DNA of 64,000 nt from Flammeovirgaceae bacterium UBA5008 (GTDB lineage: Bacteria > Bacteroidota > Bacteroidia > Cytophagales > Cyclobacteriaceae). Below, in pieces: positions 1 to 7,170 of this stretch. The stretch spans positions 1 through 64,000 of the forward strand of contig DGYK01000053.1 of NCBI GenBank assembly GCA_002398365.1, in the 5' to 3' direction. Under the pieces are notes generated by a model that had not been told where the DNA came from, ran no database searches, and saw only the letters and a program-made list of their open reading frames with translations. Position 1 is the stretch's first letter. Each line of letters starts with the position of its first letter. The translations under genes were made by a program, and so were the position numbers.

Positions 1-2
1 CA

Positions 3-452
3 TTTTTTCTCAATGCCGGCATTGTGCAACGCTACCTCAGTAAAGTGAGTGGTCCCTTATTAGATCGCATCGACTTGCATGTGGAAGTGGTTCCGGTGAG
101 TTTTGATCAGATGACGGCATTGAGAAAAAATGAAAGCAGTGCGGAGATACGCGAGCGTGTGGTGAAAGCGCGCGAGCGCCAGAGTGAGCGTTTCAAGGAT
201 CAAAAGAATGTGTATTGCAATGCCATGATGCCCTCGAACATGGTGAAGGAAGTATGTGTGATCAACGAGGCCGGACGCGCATTGCTGAAGACTGCCATGG
301 AGCGTTTGGGGCTAAGTGCACGTGCGTATGATCGTATTTTAAAAGTATCGCGTACCATTGCTGACTTGGCTGGCAGTGCCGACATCAAAATTGAACATCT
401 GGCGGAAGCCATTCAATATCGAAGTTTGGATCGAGAAGGGTGGGCCGGCTAA
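3..452 (+). CDS. comM: ComM/YifB-family magnesium chelatase-like AAA+ ATPase, C-terminal part only
   Basis: This is the C-terminal end of a ComM (YifB) protein; the gene starts before the window. ComM is a hexameric AAA+ helicase that promotes branch migration during natural transformation, although in many bacteria the role is untested. The visible part carries the family motif VQRYLSKVSGPLLDRIDLH, the arginine-rich helix ERVVKARERQ, LSARAYDRILKVSRTIADL and the typical ending YRSLDREGWAG. The frame is open to the window edge. In relatives the segment just before VQRY usually holds cysteines (C-x-C type); here the same frame reads FFLNAGI, which may be divergence or an edge error. Family assignment is firm, function is inferred. 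Confidence 0.9.
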   Translation, partial: FFLNAGIVQRYLSKVSGPLLDRIDLHVEVVPVSFDQMTALRKNESSAEIRERVVKARERQSERFKDQKNVYCNAMMPSNMVKEVCVINEAGRALLKTAMERLGLSARAYDRILKVSRTIADLAGSADIKIEHLAEAIQYRSLDREGWAG

Positions 453-585
453 TTAGACTGGTCGATTTGAAAAGGTGTTTAAAGATGATAGTTGCTGTTG
501 CTAGGGTTGGTTTGCAAAAACTAAGAAATTGACTTACCTAGCACATCACCTAACCATTGGGTAATTACCGATAACCCTTTCAACT

Positions 586-1488
586 ATGTTCAATTTTGCA
601 AAGAGTCACACTTTTAACAGGTCAGTAAGCGTTGCTATTATTTTGTGTTCCATCACACTAGGAGTAGAAACCTTTTATCCTGAACATCAGGTCGTATTTG
701 ATGTGCTGGACATTTTGTTTACGACCTTTTTCACTTTTGAAATAGTTATCCGACTAATTGCAGAGAAAAATCCAATAAAGTTTTTCAAACTCTTCTCATT
801 CAAGAATAAGGAGATTGTGATTGACGAGGATGGGGTTTGGAATTGGTTTGATTTTACAATTGTCGTGGTAAGTATCGTAAGCTTGTTTGGCCACTTGTTC
901 GAACACCCGGAATTTTTGGTAGTAAGCAGATTGTTTAGGGTGTTGCGCGTACTTAGGTTGCTCGAGGTAAGTGCCGAACTAAAAGCAGTTGAGCGAAAAA
1001 TCGTTTCTATCGTGCCCACCATTTTTTCGTTTGCATTGTTGTTGGGCATTCTTCTGTATATCTACTCGATCATCGGGATTTATTTATTCTCCCATCATCA
1101 ATATCAGAATGCGGATTTCACCACATTGGGTCATGCGTTTATTACACTTTTCCAATTAATGACATTGGATGGCTGGAGCGATATGATGTATTCGGCCAGT
1201 GCCAGTTATAATGATAGCTGGTTAATCAAATCGTATTTTGTCAGTTTTGTTATCCTCACAGCAATCGTAAGTTTCAATGTATTTGTGGCGGTGCTAACTT
1301 CTCAGGTGCATGAGAAAGTGGTGGAAGATCAAAAGATGAATAAGAAGCAGATCGCGCAACTGGAAGACGAAGTGTTAGAGACGGGCGAGGAAGTACAAGC
1401 CGGATTTAAAGAGGTTCTCCATGAGCTAAAGAAGTTAAGAGATGAGGTGAAGACATTGCAAGATAGGCTAGAACAAACAAAAGGATAA
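586..1488 (+). CDS. Bacterial voltage-gated cation channel (BacNav/BacCav type, one six-helix domain)
   Basis: A 300-residue single-domain voltage-gated channel that would assemble as a tetramer in the inner membrane. S4 carries four arginines at every third position (R115, R118, R121, R124). The pore loop has the filter TLDGWSD at residues 193-199, where NaChBac and NavAb have TLESWA/S. An acidic residue at position 3, glycine at position 4 and a final aspartate resemble calcium channels (engineered CavAb TLDDWSD, animal CaV domain I EGW-D). S6 spans about 213-238, and residues 245-298 are a charged coiled coil typical of the tetramerisation tail. It stands alone, with no obvious operon partner. 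Channel identity is near certain; calcium selectivity is inferred from the filter. Confidence 0.93.
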   Translation: MFNFAKSHTFNRSVSVAIILCSITLGVETFYPEHQVVFDVLDILFTTFFTFEIVIRLIAEKNPIKFFKLFSFKNKEIVIDEDGVWNWFDFTIVVVSIVSLFGHLFEHPEFLVVSRLFRVLRVLRLLEVSAELKAVERKIVSIVPTIFSFALLLGILLYIYSIIGIYLFSHHQYQNADFTTLGHAFITLFQLMTLDGWSDMMYSASASYNDSWLIKSYFVSFVILTAIVSFNVFVAVLTSQVHEKVVEDQKMNKKQIAQLEDEVLETGEEVQAGFKEVLHELKKLRDEVKTLQDRLEQTKG

Positions 1489-1685
1489 TCTTAGAAATAA
1501 TCTAGAAATGAAAGGCAATGATTAAATCAATAACGAATTCAAAATCCAAAATCGGCTAAAATCGCAAAATCTGATATGCTCATCTTTTCCCATCTATTTT
1601 CCTTTCTCGCTTAAACTTTACCCGCGTTTTGCACTCTAATCAATAATTCGGGTCTTATCTTACATTTTCTTAGAAAATTAGAAAT

Positions 1686-2516
1686 ATGATACACTTCAGA
1701 AATATTGGCGTGCTAGTCGTGGTACTAGCGGCCTCACTTTCAGGAAAAGCACAAACCATTACCGCAGCCGATTCCACCGGACTGCCGGGTGATAACTTTA
1801 GTTTGGAAGGGGCATTGGAGTTGTTCAAGAAATCAACCTCACCGGAAGAATTTGAAAAGATGCTCAACACCGAGGATAGTAAAGTGAATAATCTGGATTT
1901 GAATGGCGATGGCGAAACCGATTATATCAACGTGATCGATCAAACCAAGAAAGGTTCACACGCTTTTGTTTTGCAGGTAGCGGTCAATGAAAATGAAAAG
2001 CAGGACATTGCGGTGATTGAGTTAGAGAAGACCGGCAATGATAAAGCGGTTGCACAAATAGTGGGCGATGAAGACATGTATGGCGAGCAAACCATTGTCG
2101 AGCCAACAGAAGAAGTAGTAACGAATGCAGGCACCAGTCGCCAGCAGGTGGTGGTGAATGTGTGGACGTGGCCGAGTGTGCGCTATGTGTATGCGCCAGC
2201 GTATGCCGTGTGGATTTCACCGTATCGCTGGAGAGCCTATCCCGGATGGTGGAGACCCTGGAGACCTTTACGTTACCGGGCATTTTATGCATATCGCGCA
2301 CCGTACCGTAGCCATTATATGGTGGTTACTAATCATCGCGTTGTACGGGCACATCGGGTGTATACGCCCCATCGTGCAACATCTGTCACTGTGCGCACAC
2401 GCCACACGGCTGCAGTGACGCATTACCGCACTACGCGCACCGTGCGAGTACATCATCACGGAGCCGGACGAGTAAAGACAACCAGAACGGTTCGGACGGG
2501 GAGAAAGAGGAATTAG
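1686..2516 (+). CDS. Secreted protein with EF-hand-like loop and Arg/Tyr/Trp-rich tail, unknown function
   Basis: I do not recognise a characterised family. Residues 1-22 are a signal peptide ending GKAQ, so the protein is exported. The first half is acidic and contains DLNGDGETDY at residues 71-80, which fits the calcium loop of EF-hand or dockerin type (D-x-N-x-D-G-x-x-D). From about residue 155 the composition switches to a strongly basic region rich in Arg, Tyr, Trp and His (for example WRAYPGWWRPWRPLRYR). The charge reversal suggests a protein that binds polyanions or another surface component, but that is speculation. It is preceded by about 200 bases of AT-rich spacer and is probably monocistronic. 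Confidence 0.75.
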   Translation: MIHFRNIGVLVVVLAASLSGKAQTITAADSTGLPGDNFSLEGALELFKKSTSPEEFEKMLNTEDSKVNNLDLNGDGETDYINVIDQTKKGSHAFVLQVAVNENEKQDIAVIELEKTGNDKAVAQIVGDEDMYGEQTIVEPTEEVVTNAGTSRQQVVVNVWTWPSVRYVYAPAYAVWISPYRWRAYPGWWRPWRPLRYRAFYAYRAPYRSHYMVVTNHRVVRAHRVYTPHRATSVTVRTRHTAAVTHYRTTRTVRVHHHGAGRVKTTRTVRTGRKRN

Positions 2517-2595
2517 ACTTGGAGATAAACACCCAATGCGTTTAAAAGATTTAAAGTAAACCATAGTACCTTGCGGTGAATTATTTACCACCGCA

Positions 2596-2805
2596 ATGAC
2601 AAAATTTATTGAACTCACCGTTTCCGATGAGGAGCAAACTAAAACCGAGTTGATCAACGTGGCCAACATTGGCCGCGTGTATCCCAGTCCACAGAACAGC
2701 CTGAAGTGCATTGTCGAGTTGAACTACCAAAGTATCAACGATGCACCCGTTTACATGGAAGTAGAAATGCCCTACGAAAAATTAAGATTGAGTTTTTTGA
2801 GTTAG
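2596..2805 (+). CDS. Small hypothetical protein (69 aa)
   Basis: A short soluble protein with alternating hydrophobic residues (FIELTV, TELINVANIGRVYP, CIVELNYQ), which suggests a small beta-sheet fold; the overall look resembles FlbD-like ligand modules, but I cannot support a family name. It has no signal peptide or membrane helix. Its stop codon is directly followed by the ATG of the next gene with no spacer, so the two are almost certainly translated together. ATG start with normal codon use. Confidence 0.65.
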   Translation: MTKFIELTVSDEEQTKTELINVANIGRVYPSPQNSLKCIVELNYQSINDAPVYMEVEMPYEKLRLSFLS

Positions 2806-3315
2806 ATGATCACCATCCGTCAACGACTCCTCTTCGGAATTTCAGCTGCTGTAGTGTGGAGCGTCATCATTCTCATCCTTAGCTTAAAAGAGATTTGGCG
2901 ATGGCTCGAATATCCATATTCTCCCGCCCCTGACCTCAATATAATGCTATGGATCATTGGCATTTCTGTTTTTCTCTGGACCACACGCTTTCGGGTGGAT
3001 ATACATGTGGAGAAGGGTTATATCAAACACTATCTCTGGGTGTTGGGATTAAAACTCGGTATCAAAAAACCTTTAGGAGAAATCGAGAAGATATTTATCA
3101 ATCGCCAATTGATGAAGGATCATGTTGACGAATATTATTACATCTTTAGAAATGAATATTGGGCTTTTCTCAAGTTTACCGATGGCGAAAAGATTAAAAT
3201 AAAATCACAAAGGAATAAGGAGTCTCTGATCAGAAATCTGAAACGATATAACCGGATTTTAAAGACGATTATTATTGATACCACCACCGATCCACCGGTA
3301 GTAATCGACTCTTAA
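2806..3315 (+). CDS. Membrane protein with two N-terminal helices and a cytoplasmic domain, unknown function
   Basis: A 169-residue protein with two hydrophobic helices (about residues 8-29 and 45-63) followed by a soluble region with short beta strands (FRVDIHVEKGYIKHY, LGEIEKIFINRQLM, WAFLKFTDGEKIKIKS). Two helices followed by a small beta domain are reminiscent of bacterial PH-like (YcxB-type) proteins, but the similarity is only architectural. It begins immediately at the stop of the 69-residue gene, which indicates translational coupling. Function unknown. Confidence 0.65.
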   Translation: MITIRQRLLFGISAAVVWSVIILILSLKEIWRWLEYPYSPAPDLNIMLWIIGISVFLWTTRFRVDIHVEKGYIKHYLWVLGLKLGIKKPLGEIEKIFINRQLMKDHVDEYYYIFRNEYWAFLKFTDGEKIKIKSQRNKESLIRNLKRYNRILKTIIIDTTTDPPVVIDS

Positions 3316-3370
3316 ACAATCACAGAAATGTGCTACCTTTCATATTATCATCACAACAACCCGATTCAAA

Positions 3371-4219
3371 ATGAAATTATTCCGATACGGAGAAGTAGGA
3401 AAGGAAAAGCCCGGTATTCTTCTCGATGGTAAACATTATGATGCGTCTACTTTTGGCGAAGACTATGGTGAACTATTTTTTGAATCGAATGGACTTCAAC
3501 GCCTGCAAGCATGGCTAACGACTCATGGCGATCAGCTGACACAGATACCGGAAGGCAGTCGCTTTGGTGCATGTTTTCAACGACCTTCTAAAATTATTTG
3601 TGTGGGATTAAACTACACGCATCACGCCTTTGAAACCAACATGCCCATGCCGAAGGAGCCGATTTTCTTTTTCAAATCGACTACCGCACTCACTGGCCCC
3701 AATGATGGATTGATTATTCCGCGTAACAGCAGAAAGACCGATTATGAAATTGAGTTGGCCGTGGTAGTGGGCAAGAAAGCCTCGTATGTAGAAGAGAAAG
3801 ATGCGATGGACTATGTGGCGGGCTTTTGTTTGCACAATGATTACAGCGAGCGCGAATTTCAATTAGAACGAAACGGCCAGTGGACGAAAGGAAAGGGCTG
3901 CGATTCGTTTGCACCCATGGGACCCTATCTTGTTACCAAAGATGAAGTGCGCGATTTCAATGATTTAAAAATGTGGCTGAAGGTGAATGGTGAGTTGCGT
4001 CAGGATAACAATACAGACGACATGATTTTTGAGGTGCCGTTTCTGATTAGCTACATCAGCCAATTCATGACCCTGCTGCCGGGCGATGTCATTTCCACCG
4101 GTACACCATCGGGTGTGGGACATGGATTTAAACCGCCCATTTATCTGAAAGCAGGTGATGTGATTGAATTAGGAATTGAGGGATTGGGCGAGCAACTACA
4201 GGTGGCGCGATTAATGTAA
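3371..4219 (+). CDS. Fumarylacetoacetate hydrolase family protein
   Basis: A 282-residue FAH-family enzyme, a fold that hydrolyses or isomerises 2-oxo-acid and acylpyruvate-type compounds with a divalent metal. Residues 76-81 ICVGLNY open the catalytic domain; the metal ligands are E126 and E128 in DYEIELAVV and D157 in HNDYSERE. The conserved WTKGKGCDSFAPMGP (171-185) and ISTGTPSGVG (241-250) motifs are intact, so it should be active. The length fits the ureidoglycolate lyase, 2,4-diketo-3-deoxy-L-fuconate hydrolase and acylpyruvase group; the sequence alone does not settle the substrate. A truncated hemoglobin gene follows after 12 bases, probably in the same transcript. Confidence 0.88.
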   Translation: MKLFRYGEVGKEKPGILLDGKHYDASTFGEDYGELFFESNGLQRLQAWLTTHGDQLTQIPEGSRFGACFQRPSKIICVGLNYTHHAFETNMPMPKEPIFFFKSTTALTGPNDGLIIPRNSRKTDYEIELAVVVGKKASYVEEKDAMDYVAGFCLHNDYSEREFQLERNGQWTKGKGCDSFAPMGPYLVTKDEVRDFNDLKMWLKVNGELRQDNNTDDMIFEVPFLISYISQFMTLLPGDVISTGTPSGVGHGFKPPIYLKAGDVIELGIEGLGEQLQVARLM

Positions 4220-4231
4220 ACCGGTTCAACC

Positions 4232-4591
4232 ATGAAGGATCTTATCACCCGCACCGATATTGAACTACTCGTCAACTCTTTTTATGAGCGTGTGCGTAAA
4301 GATGAATTGTTGTCACCCTTATTTAATCATGTCGATTGGCCGGAGCACTTGCCGGTGATGTATAATTTCTGGTCTTCGATGCTGTTGGGTGATCAATCGT
4401 ATCAAGGTAGTCCATTTCAAAAACACATGCCACTCGACATCGATTCGCGCCACTTTCAGCAATGGCTGGCGCTGTTCACGCAGACAGTGGATGAACATTT
4501 CACAGGCGAGAAAGCTGATGAAGTGAAGAGTCGTGCACGCAGCATTGCCGCACTGTGGCAACACAAGAAAGAAATGTATTCAAAAAATTAG
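4232..4591 (+). CDS. Group III truncated hemoglobin
   Basis: A 119-residue heme protein of the 2-on-2 globin fold, group III (Campylobacter Ctb class). Visible markers are Tyr18 at the B10 position (NSFYERV), Phe31 at CD1 (LSPLF), the FWSSMLLG segment and the proximal His74 followed by Trp78 in SRHFQQWLALF. Group III globins bind O2 and NO with high affinity and are linked to microaerobic or nitrosative stress physiology. It follows the FAH-family gene by 12 bases. Its TAG stop overlaps the TAA of the convergent lipoprotein gene, so the two genes share three bases on opposite strands. Confidence 0.9.
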   Translation: MKDLITRTDIELLVNSFYERVRKDELLSPLFNHVDWPEHLPVMYNFWSSMLLGDQSYQGSPFQKHMPLDIDSRHFQQWLALFTQTVDEHFTGEKADEVKSRARSIAALWQHKKEMYSKN

Positions 4592-5565
4592 GGTGAACTT
4601 TTCTGCAATGCCCACACATCATTGCTATATCGGAAGTCGGGATGATTGGGCGTGCCGCCATACTTACCTCCGGTCATAATGATCTTTCCCTCATAAACAG
4701 CAGCTGCCACTCCACCACGTGGCGACCACGGTGCATCTTCGCCTCGCCAGTTTTTGCCATCCTCACTCACCAACACCTGACTGGAGAATTGGCCGTTGCG
4801 ATTGCAACCCAGTAGCCAGATTTTTTCATCCATCACTACAACTGCATAGCCAAAAATGGTTTCGCCCTTCACCAACTCGGTAGTTTCTTGTTGCCAGTTG
4901 AGTCCGTCTGTAGAACTCCACACATCATTGTCTAGCAAAAAAAGTTTGTCTTTCAGTTGCACCACTTGACTTCCACTGCGTTCGCCAAAAGGCAAATTCT
5001 CTTTTTGTTTTTCCCAATGAATGCCATCGGCTGAATTCCAGATGTCGTTGTATTTTTTGTTTTTGTCTTCGCCACCAATGATCCACAGTTTATTTTGAAA
5101 GACAAACGGATGGTAGAAGAAGCGTGCGGGCAGATTACTTTTTTCGGAAAGCACTTCCCACGTTTTCAAATTACCAGCGCGAAATATTTTCGGTTGATAG
5201 GTGAACCGCTCAATGTTACCTTGAAAATAACCGAGGCCGTAGATGGCATTTTGAAACGGAATGTAGTCGAGGAAGGCAAGGTTGTTGATGGCGTTGGGTA
5301 ATGCGGACTTGTGCCAATTTACGCCATCGGTAGAATGCCACGTGCCATCGGGGTGAAACACCCACAACGTGTCACGTAAGTTGAACATCTGAAAATTGTA
5401 GTTCTTTCGCCATTCGGCACTGTCTCGAAGGGAAGTCCACTTATAATGCGTTTCAGTTTTAGCGGTATCGGAAGTAATGGATTCAGAAGAGGTGGAGGAC
5501 GGGCGTTGTTGTGCGCAGGCCATGAGTAGCGCCCACAAAGCGATGTGAATGTAAGCGGGTTTCAT
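4588..5565 (-). CDS. Kelch-like beta-propeller lipoprotein
   Basis: A predicted lipoprotein of 325 residues starting MKPAYIHIALWALLMAC, with a lipobox whose acylated cysteine is residue 17. The reading frame extends 13 codons further upstream, but the internal ATG gives a clean signal sequence and falls 11 bases after the stop of the upstream acetyltransferase gene. The mature part has repeated segments ending in WHSTDGVNWH, WNSADGIHWE, WSSTDGLNWQ and VSEDGKNWR, each linked to KLWIIGG/IWLLG strands, which is the pattern of galactose-oxidase or kelch-type propellers. No catalytic residues can be assigned. It is probably an outer-membrane or periplasmic binding protein. Confidence 0.8.
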   Translation of the reverse strand: MKPAYIHIALWALLMACAQQRPSSTSSESITSDTAKTETHYKWTSLRDSAEWRKNYNFQMFNLRDTLWVFHPDGTWHSTDGVNWHKSALPNAINNLAFLDYIPFQNAIYGLGYFQGNIERFTYQPKIFRAGNLKTWEVLSEKSNLPARFFYHPFVFQNKLWIIGGEDKNKKYNDIWNSADGIHWEKQKENLPFGERSGSQVVQLKDKLFLLDNDVWSSTDGLNWQQETTELVKGETIFGYAVVVMDEKIWLLGCNRNGQFSSQVLVSEDGKNWRGEDAPWSPRGGVAAAVYEGKIIMTGGKYGGTPNHPDFRYSNDVWALQKSSP

Positions 5566-5576
5566 ATAAAATTTAT

Positions 5577-6032
5577 TTAAGTGAGTAACTGCTTTTCCAT
5601 ACAAACACTATTCTCCACGTTTATGTACTGGCCGAAGTTGGGAATGATTTGATACCCGGCTTTCTGATACAGTCGAATCGCTTCGGGTTGCTTCTTCCCG
5701 GTTTCTAAAACGGTGCTCATGTAGCCTGACTCTCTGGCCCAAGTTTCCAACTCTTGTAAAATATGTAGTGCTATTCCGCGTCCGCGAAAATCGGGATGAA
5801 CAAACATCCTTTTGATTTCTACTTGGTTTACACCAAAGGCTTTGAAGGCACCACAACCAACGGGTTGATTATTTTCATATGCTACCACCACCGCCTGAAG
5901 ATTCACGCTTGTATTGAAGGGCGCATAGAAGGCGTGGTCTTCACCATCGCGCAAAGCTAAGTCCGCATCTAACAATTTGACCAGCTGTTGAAAGTCAGTG
6001 TTGGTAATATTGGAGCGGTGCAAGTTGAGCAT
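5577..6032 (-). CDS. GNAT-family N-acetyltransferase
   Basis: A 151-residue protein with the GCN5-related acetyltransferase fold. The acetyl-CoA pyrophosphate loop is RGRG at residues 83-86 inside VHPDFRGRGIALHILQELE, followed by YMSTVLETGKKQPEAIRLYQKAGY, the usual beta5-alpha4 signature. The substrate cannot be told from sequence; relatives acetylate small amines or protein N-termini. It lies 11 bases upstream of the lipoprotein gene and 11 bases downstream of an unknown gene, so the three form a likely operon. Confidence 0.88.
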   Translation of the reverse strand: MLNLHRSNITNTDFQQLVKLLDADLALRDGEDHAFYAPFNTSVNLQAVVVAYENNQPVGCGAFKAFGVNQVEIKRMFVHPDFRGRGIALHILQELETWARESGYMSTVLETGKKQPEAIRLYQKAGYQIIPNFGQYINVENSVCMEKQLLT

Positions 6033-6043
6033 TCCTTATTAGA

Positions 6044-6496
6044 TTATTCTACATAAACTTGAATAGGGTCAAAGTCTTTAAAATCAATCGTGAAGAAATA
6101 ATTTTCGTCACCGATTGATTCAAATGATGCATCCCAAAAGAATGGGGTCTTCTCCAACCGAGGTATATTGAGAAGTGTTATTATAAATTCTTTTCTGAAG
6201 TTTTGGATCTTAAACCCTTCTATGTCGTTACGAAATTCTTTTTCAATAAGAGGGATTGCTTTTTCGATCAACACATCATAATTAGTTTGCAGATGTTGAT
6301 AAAATTCTCTCTGAGCACTTGCGGGCCCACTCAAATCACATTGGATAAAAAATTCGACTGTCTCGTTAATAGGCCCAAACATTCGATTTCCTTCATAACA
6401 GTTTTTGGAAGCATCTTTATTGGTTACCCATCGTAGTGTGCCAAAAAAAGGATCTTGAATAGTAGTTGGTTTTTTGAAAAGATCAAAGAGTCCCAT
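6044..6496 (-). CDS. Hypothetical protein (150 aa)
   Basis: A soluble protein that starts MGLFDLFKK, a common lead-in of small cytoplasmic Bacteroidota proteins, and continues with FFGTLRWVTNKDASKNCYEG and a long central helix. It looks like members of poorly characterised DUF families (DUF2262-like appearance), but I cannot confirm this. It is the first gene of a likely three-gene operon with the acetyltransferase and the lipoprotein on the same strand. Confidence 0.65.
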   Translation of the reverse strand: MGLFDLFKKPTTIQDPFFGTLRWVTNKDASKNCYEGNRMFGPINETVEFFIQCDLSGPASAQREFYQHLQTNYDVLIEKAIPLIEKEFRNDIEGFKIQNFRKEFIITLLNIPRLEKTPFFWDASFESIGDENYFFTIDFKDFDPIQVYVE

Positions 6497-7170
6497 GAAT
6501 CATAGTTTGAAATACGAATATAGCTAATCCATTAATTAGATTTTTTGCTTTTCAATACATTCACTATCTGCAAACTAAGTGCGCGCGCGATTGTGCGTGT
6601 CCATGTGTTCAAGCTACACGAAATAGGAACTTTACTTATTTCACGCGCTGCACAGCGGTACCCCGATGAACGTTTATCGGATCCTGTGTCATCTTACATG
6701 AGTCATAGTTAAAGAATCGCAGTTATGTCGAAGGAGCCGAGTGACATTGGAGGTGCAAGCATTCACCTTAGATGTGAGAATAGTCATGTATTTGAGTGCG
6801 ATTTTCTGGCGGTTTTTTGCCCCCTGCGAAAAACGCCCTGAAAAACAGCTAACCGTTTTTAATCGGATAAAGTGCATTTTTAGCTCAGAAACGCAGAAGT
6901 ACCAAAATGCTTGTAGCGAAAAAACGACAAGTTTGTAGCGAAAAAACGACAAGCCTTTTTTTTAGGGTGTGGAAGCGATTAGTGAGATTTGTAAATGTTG
7001 CAGATTGATTCAGTCATGATGCAAGAACAAAGATCATCGATGATTGGACGAATGGCTCGCCCAACGGTTGGGTAGCGACTTCCTGCAATTTGTAAGAAGG
7101 AGTTAGAGGATAGATATTAACAACGTTTTTCTGTCTGTTTTTTTTATAAAATGACTAAATCTAGAAATGA
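6497..7170 (+). other. Non-coding stretch with palindrome and tandem repeat
   Basis: About 670 bases with no convincing gene. It holds an 18-base near-palindrome CCGATGAACGTTTATCGG at 6663-6680 and two direct copies of a 21-base unit near 6911-6953. An antisense open frame at 6689-6952 has no recognisable motif or ribosome context and reads like chance coding. The region separates the 6.0-6.5 kb minus-strand operon from the kinase gene and must hold the promoter of both sides. It could contain a small RNA, but nothing here proves one. Confidence 0.5.
6911..6963 (+). repeat. Two tandem 21-base repeats followed by a T-run
   Basis: The unit TTGTAGCGAAAAAACGACAAG occurs at 6911-6931 and again identically at 6933-6953. 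Each copy has complementary ends (TTGT and ACAA with inner CG and CG), so each can fold into a short hairpin. Eight T residues follow at 6956-6963. The arrangement could serve as a weak terminator for plus-strand transcription or be the remains of a slipped repeat. Confidence 0.7.

Noticed and set aside
6689..6952. Possible minus-strand gene of 87 codons in the 6.5-7.2 kb gap
   Set aside because: No motif, no codon bias like neighbours, overlapped by an equally long plus-strand frame and the tandem repeat.
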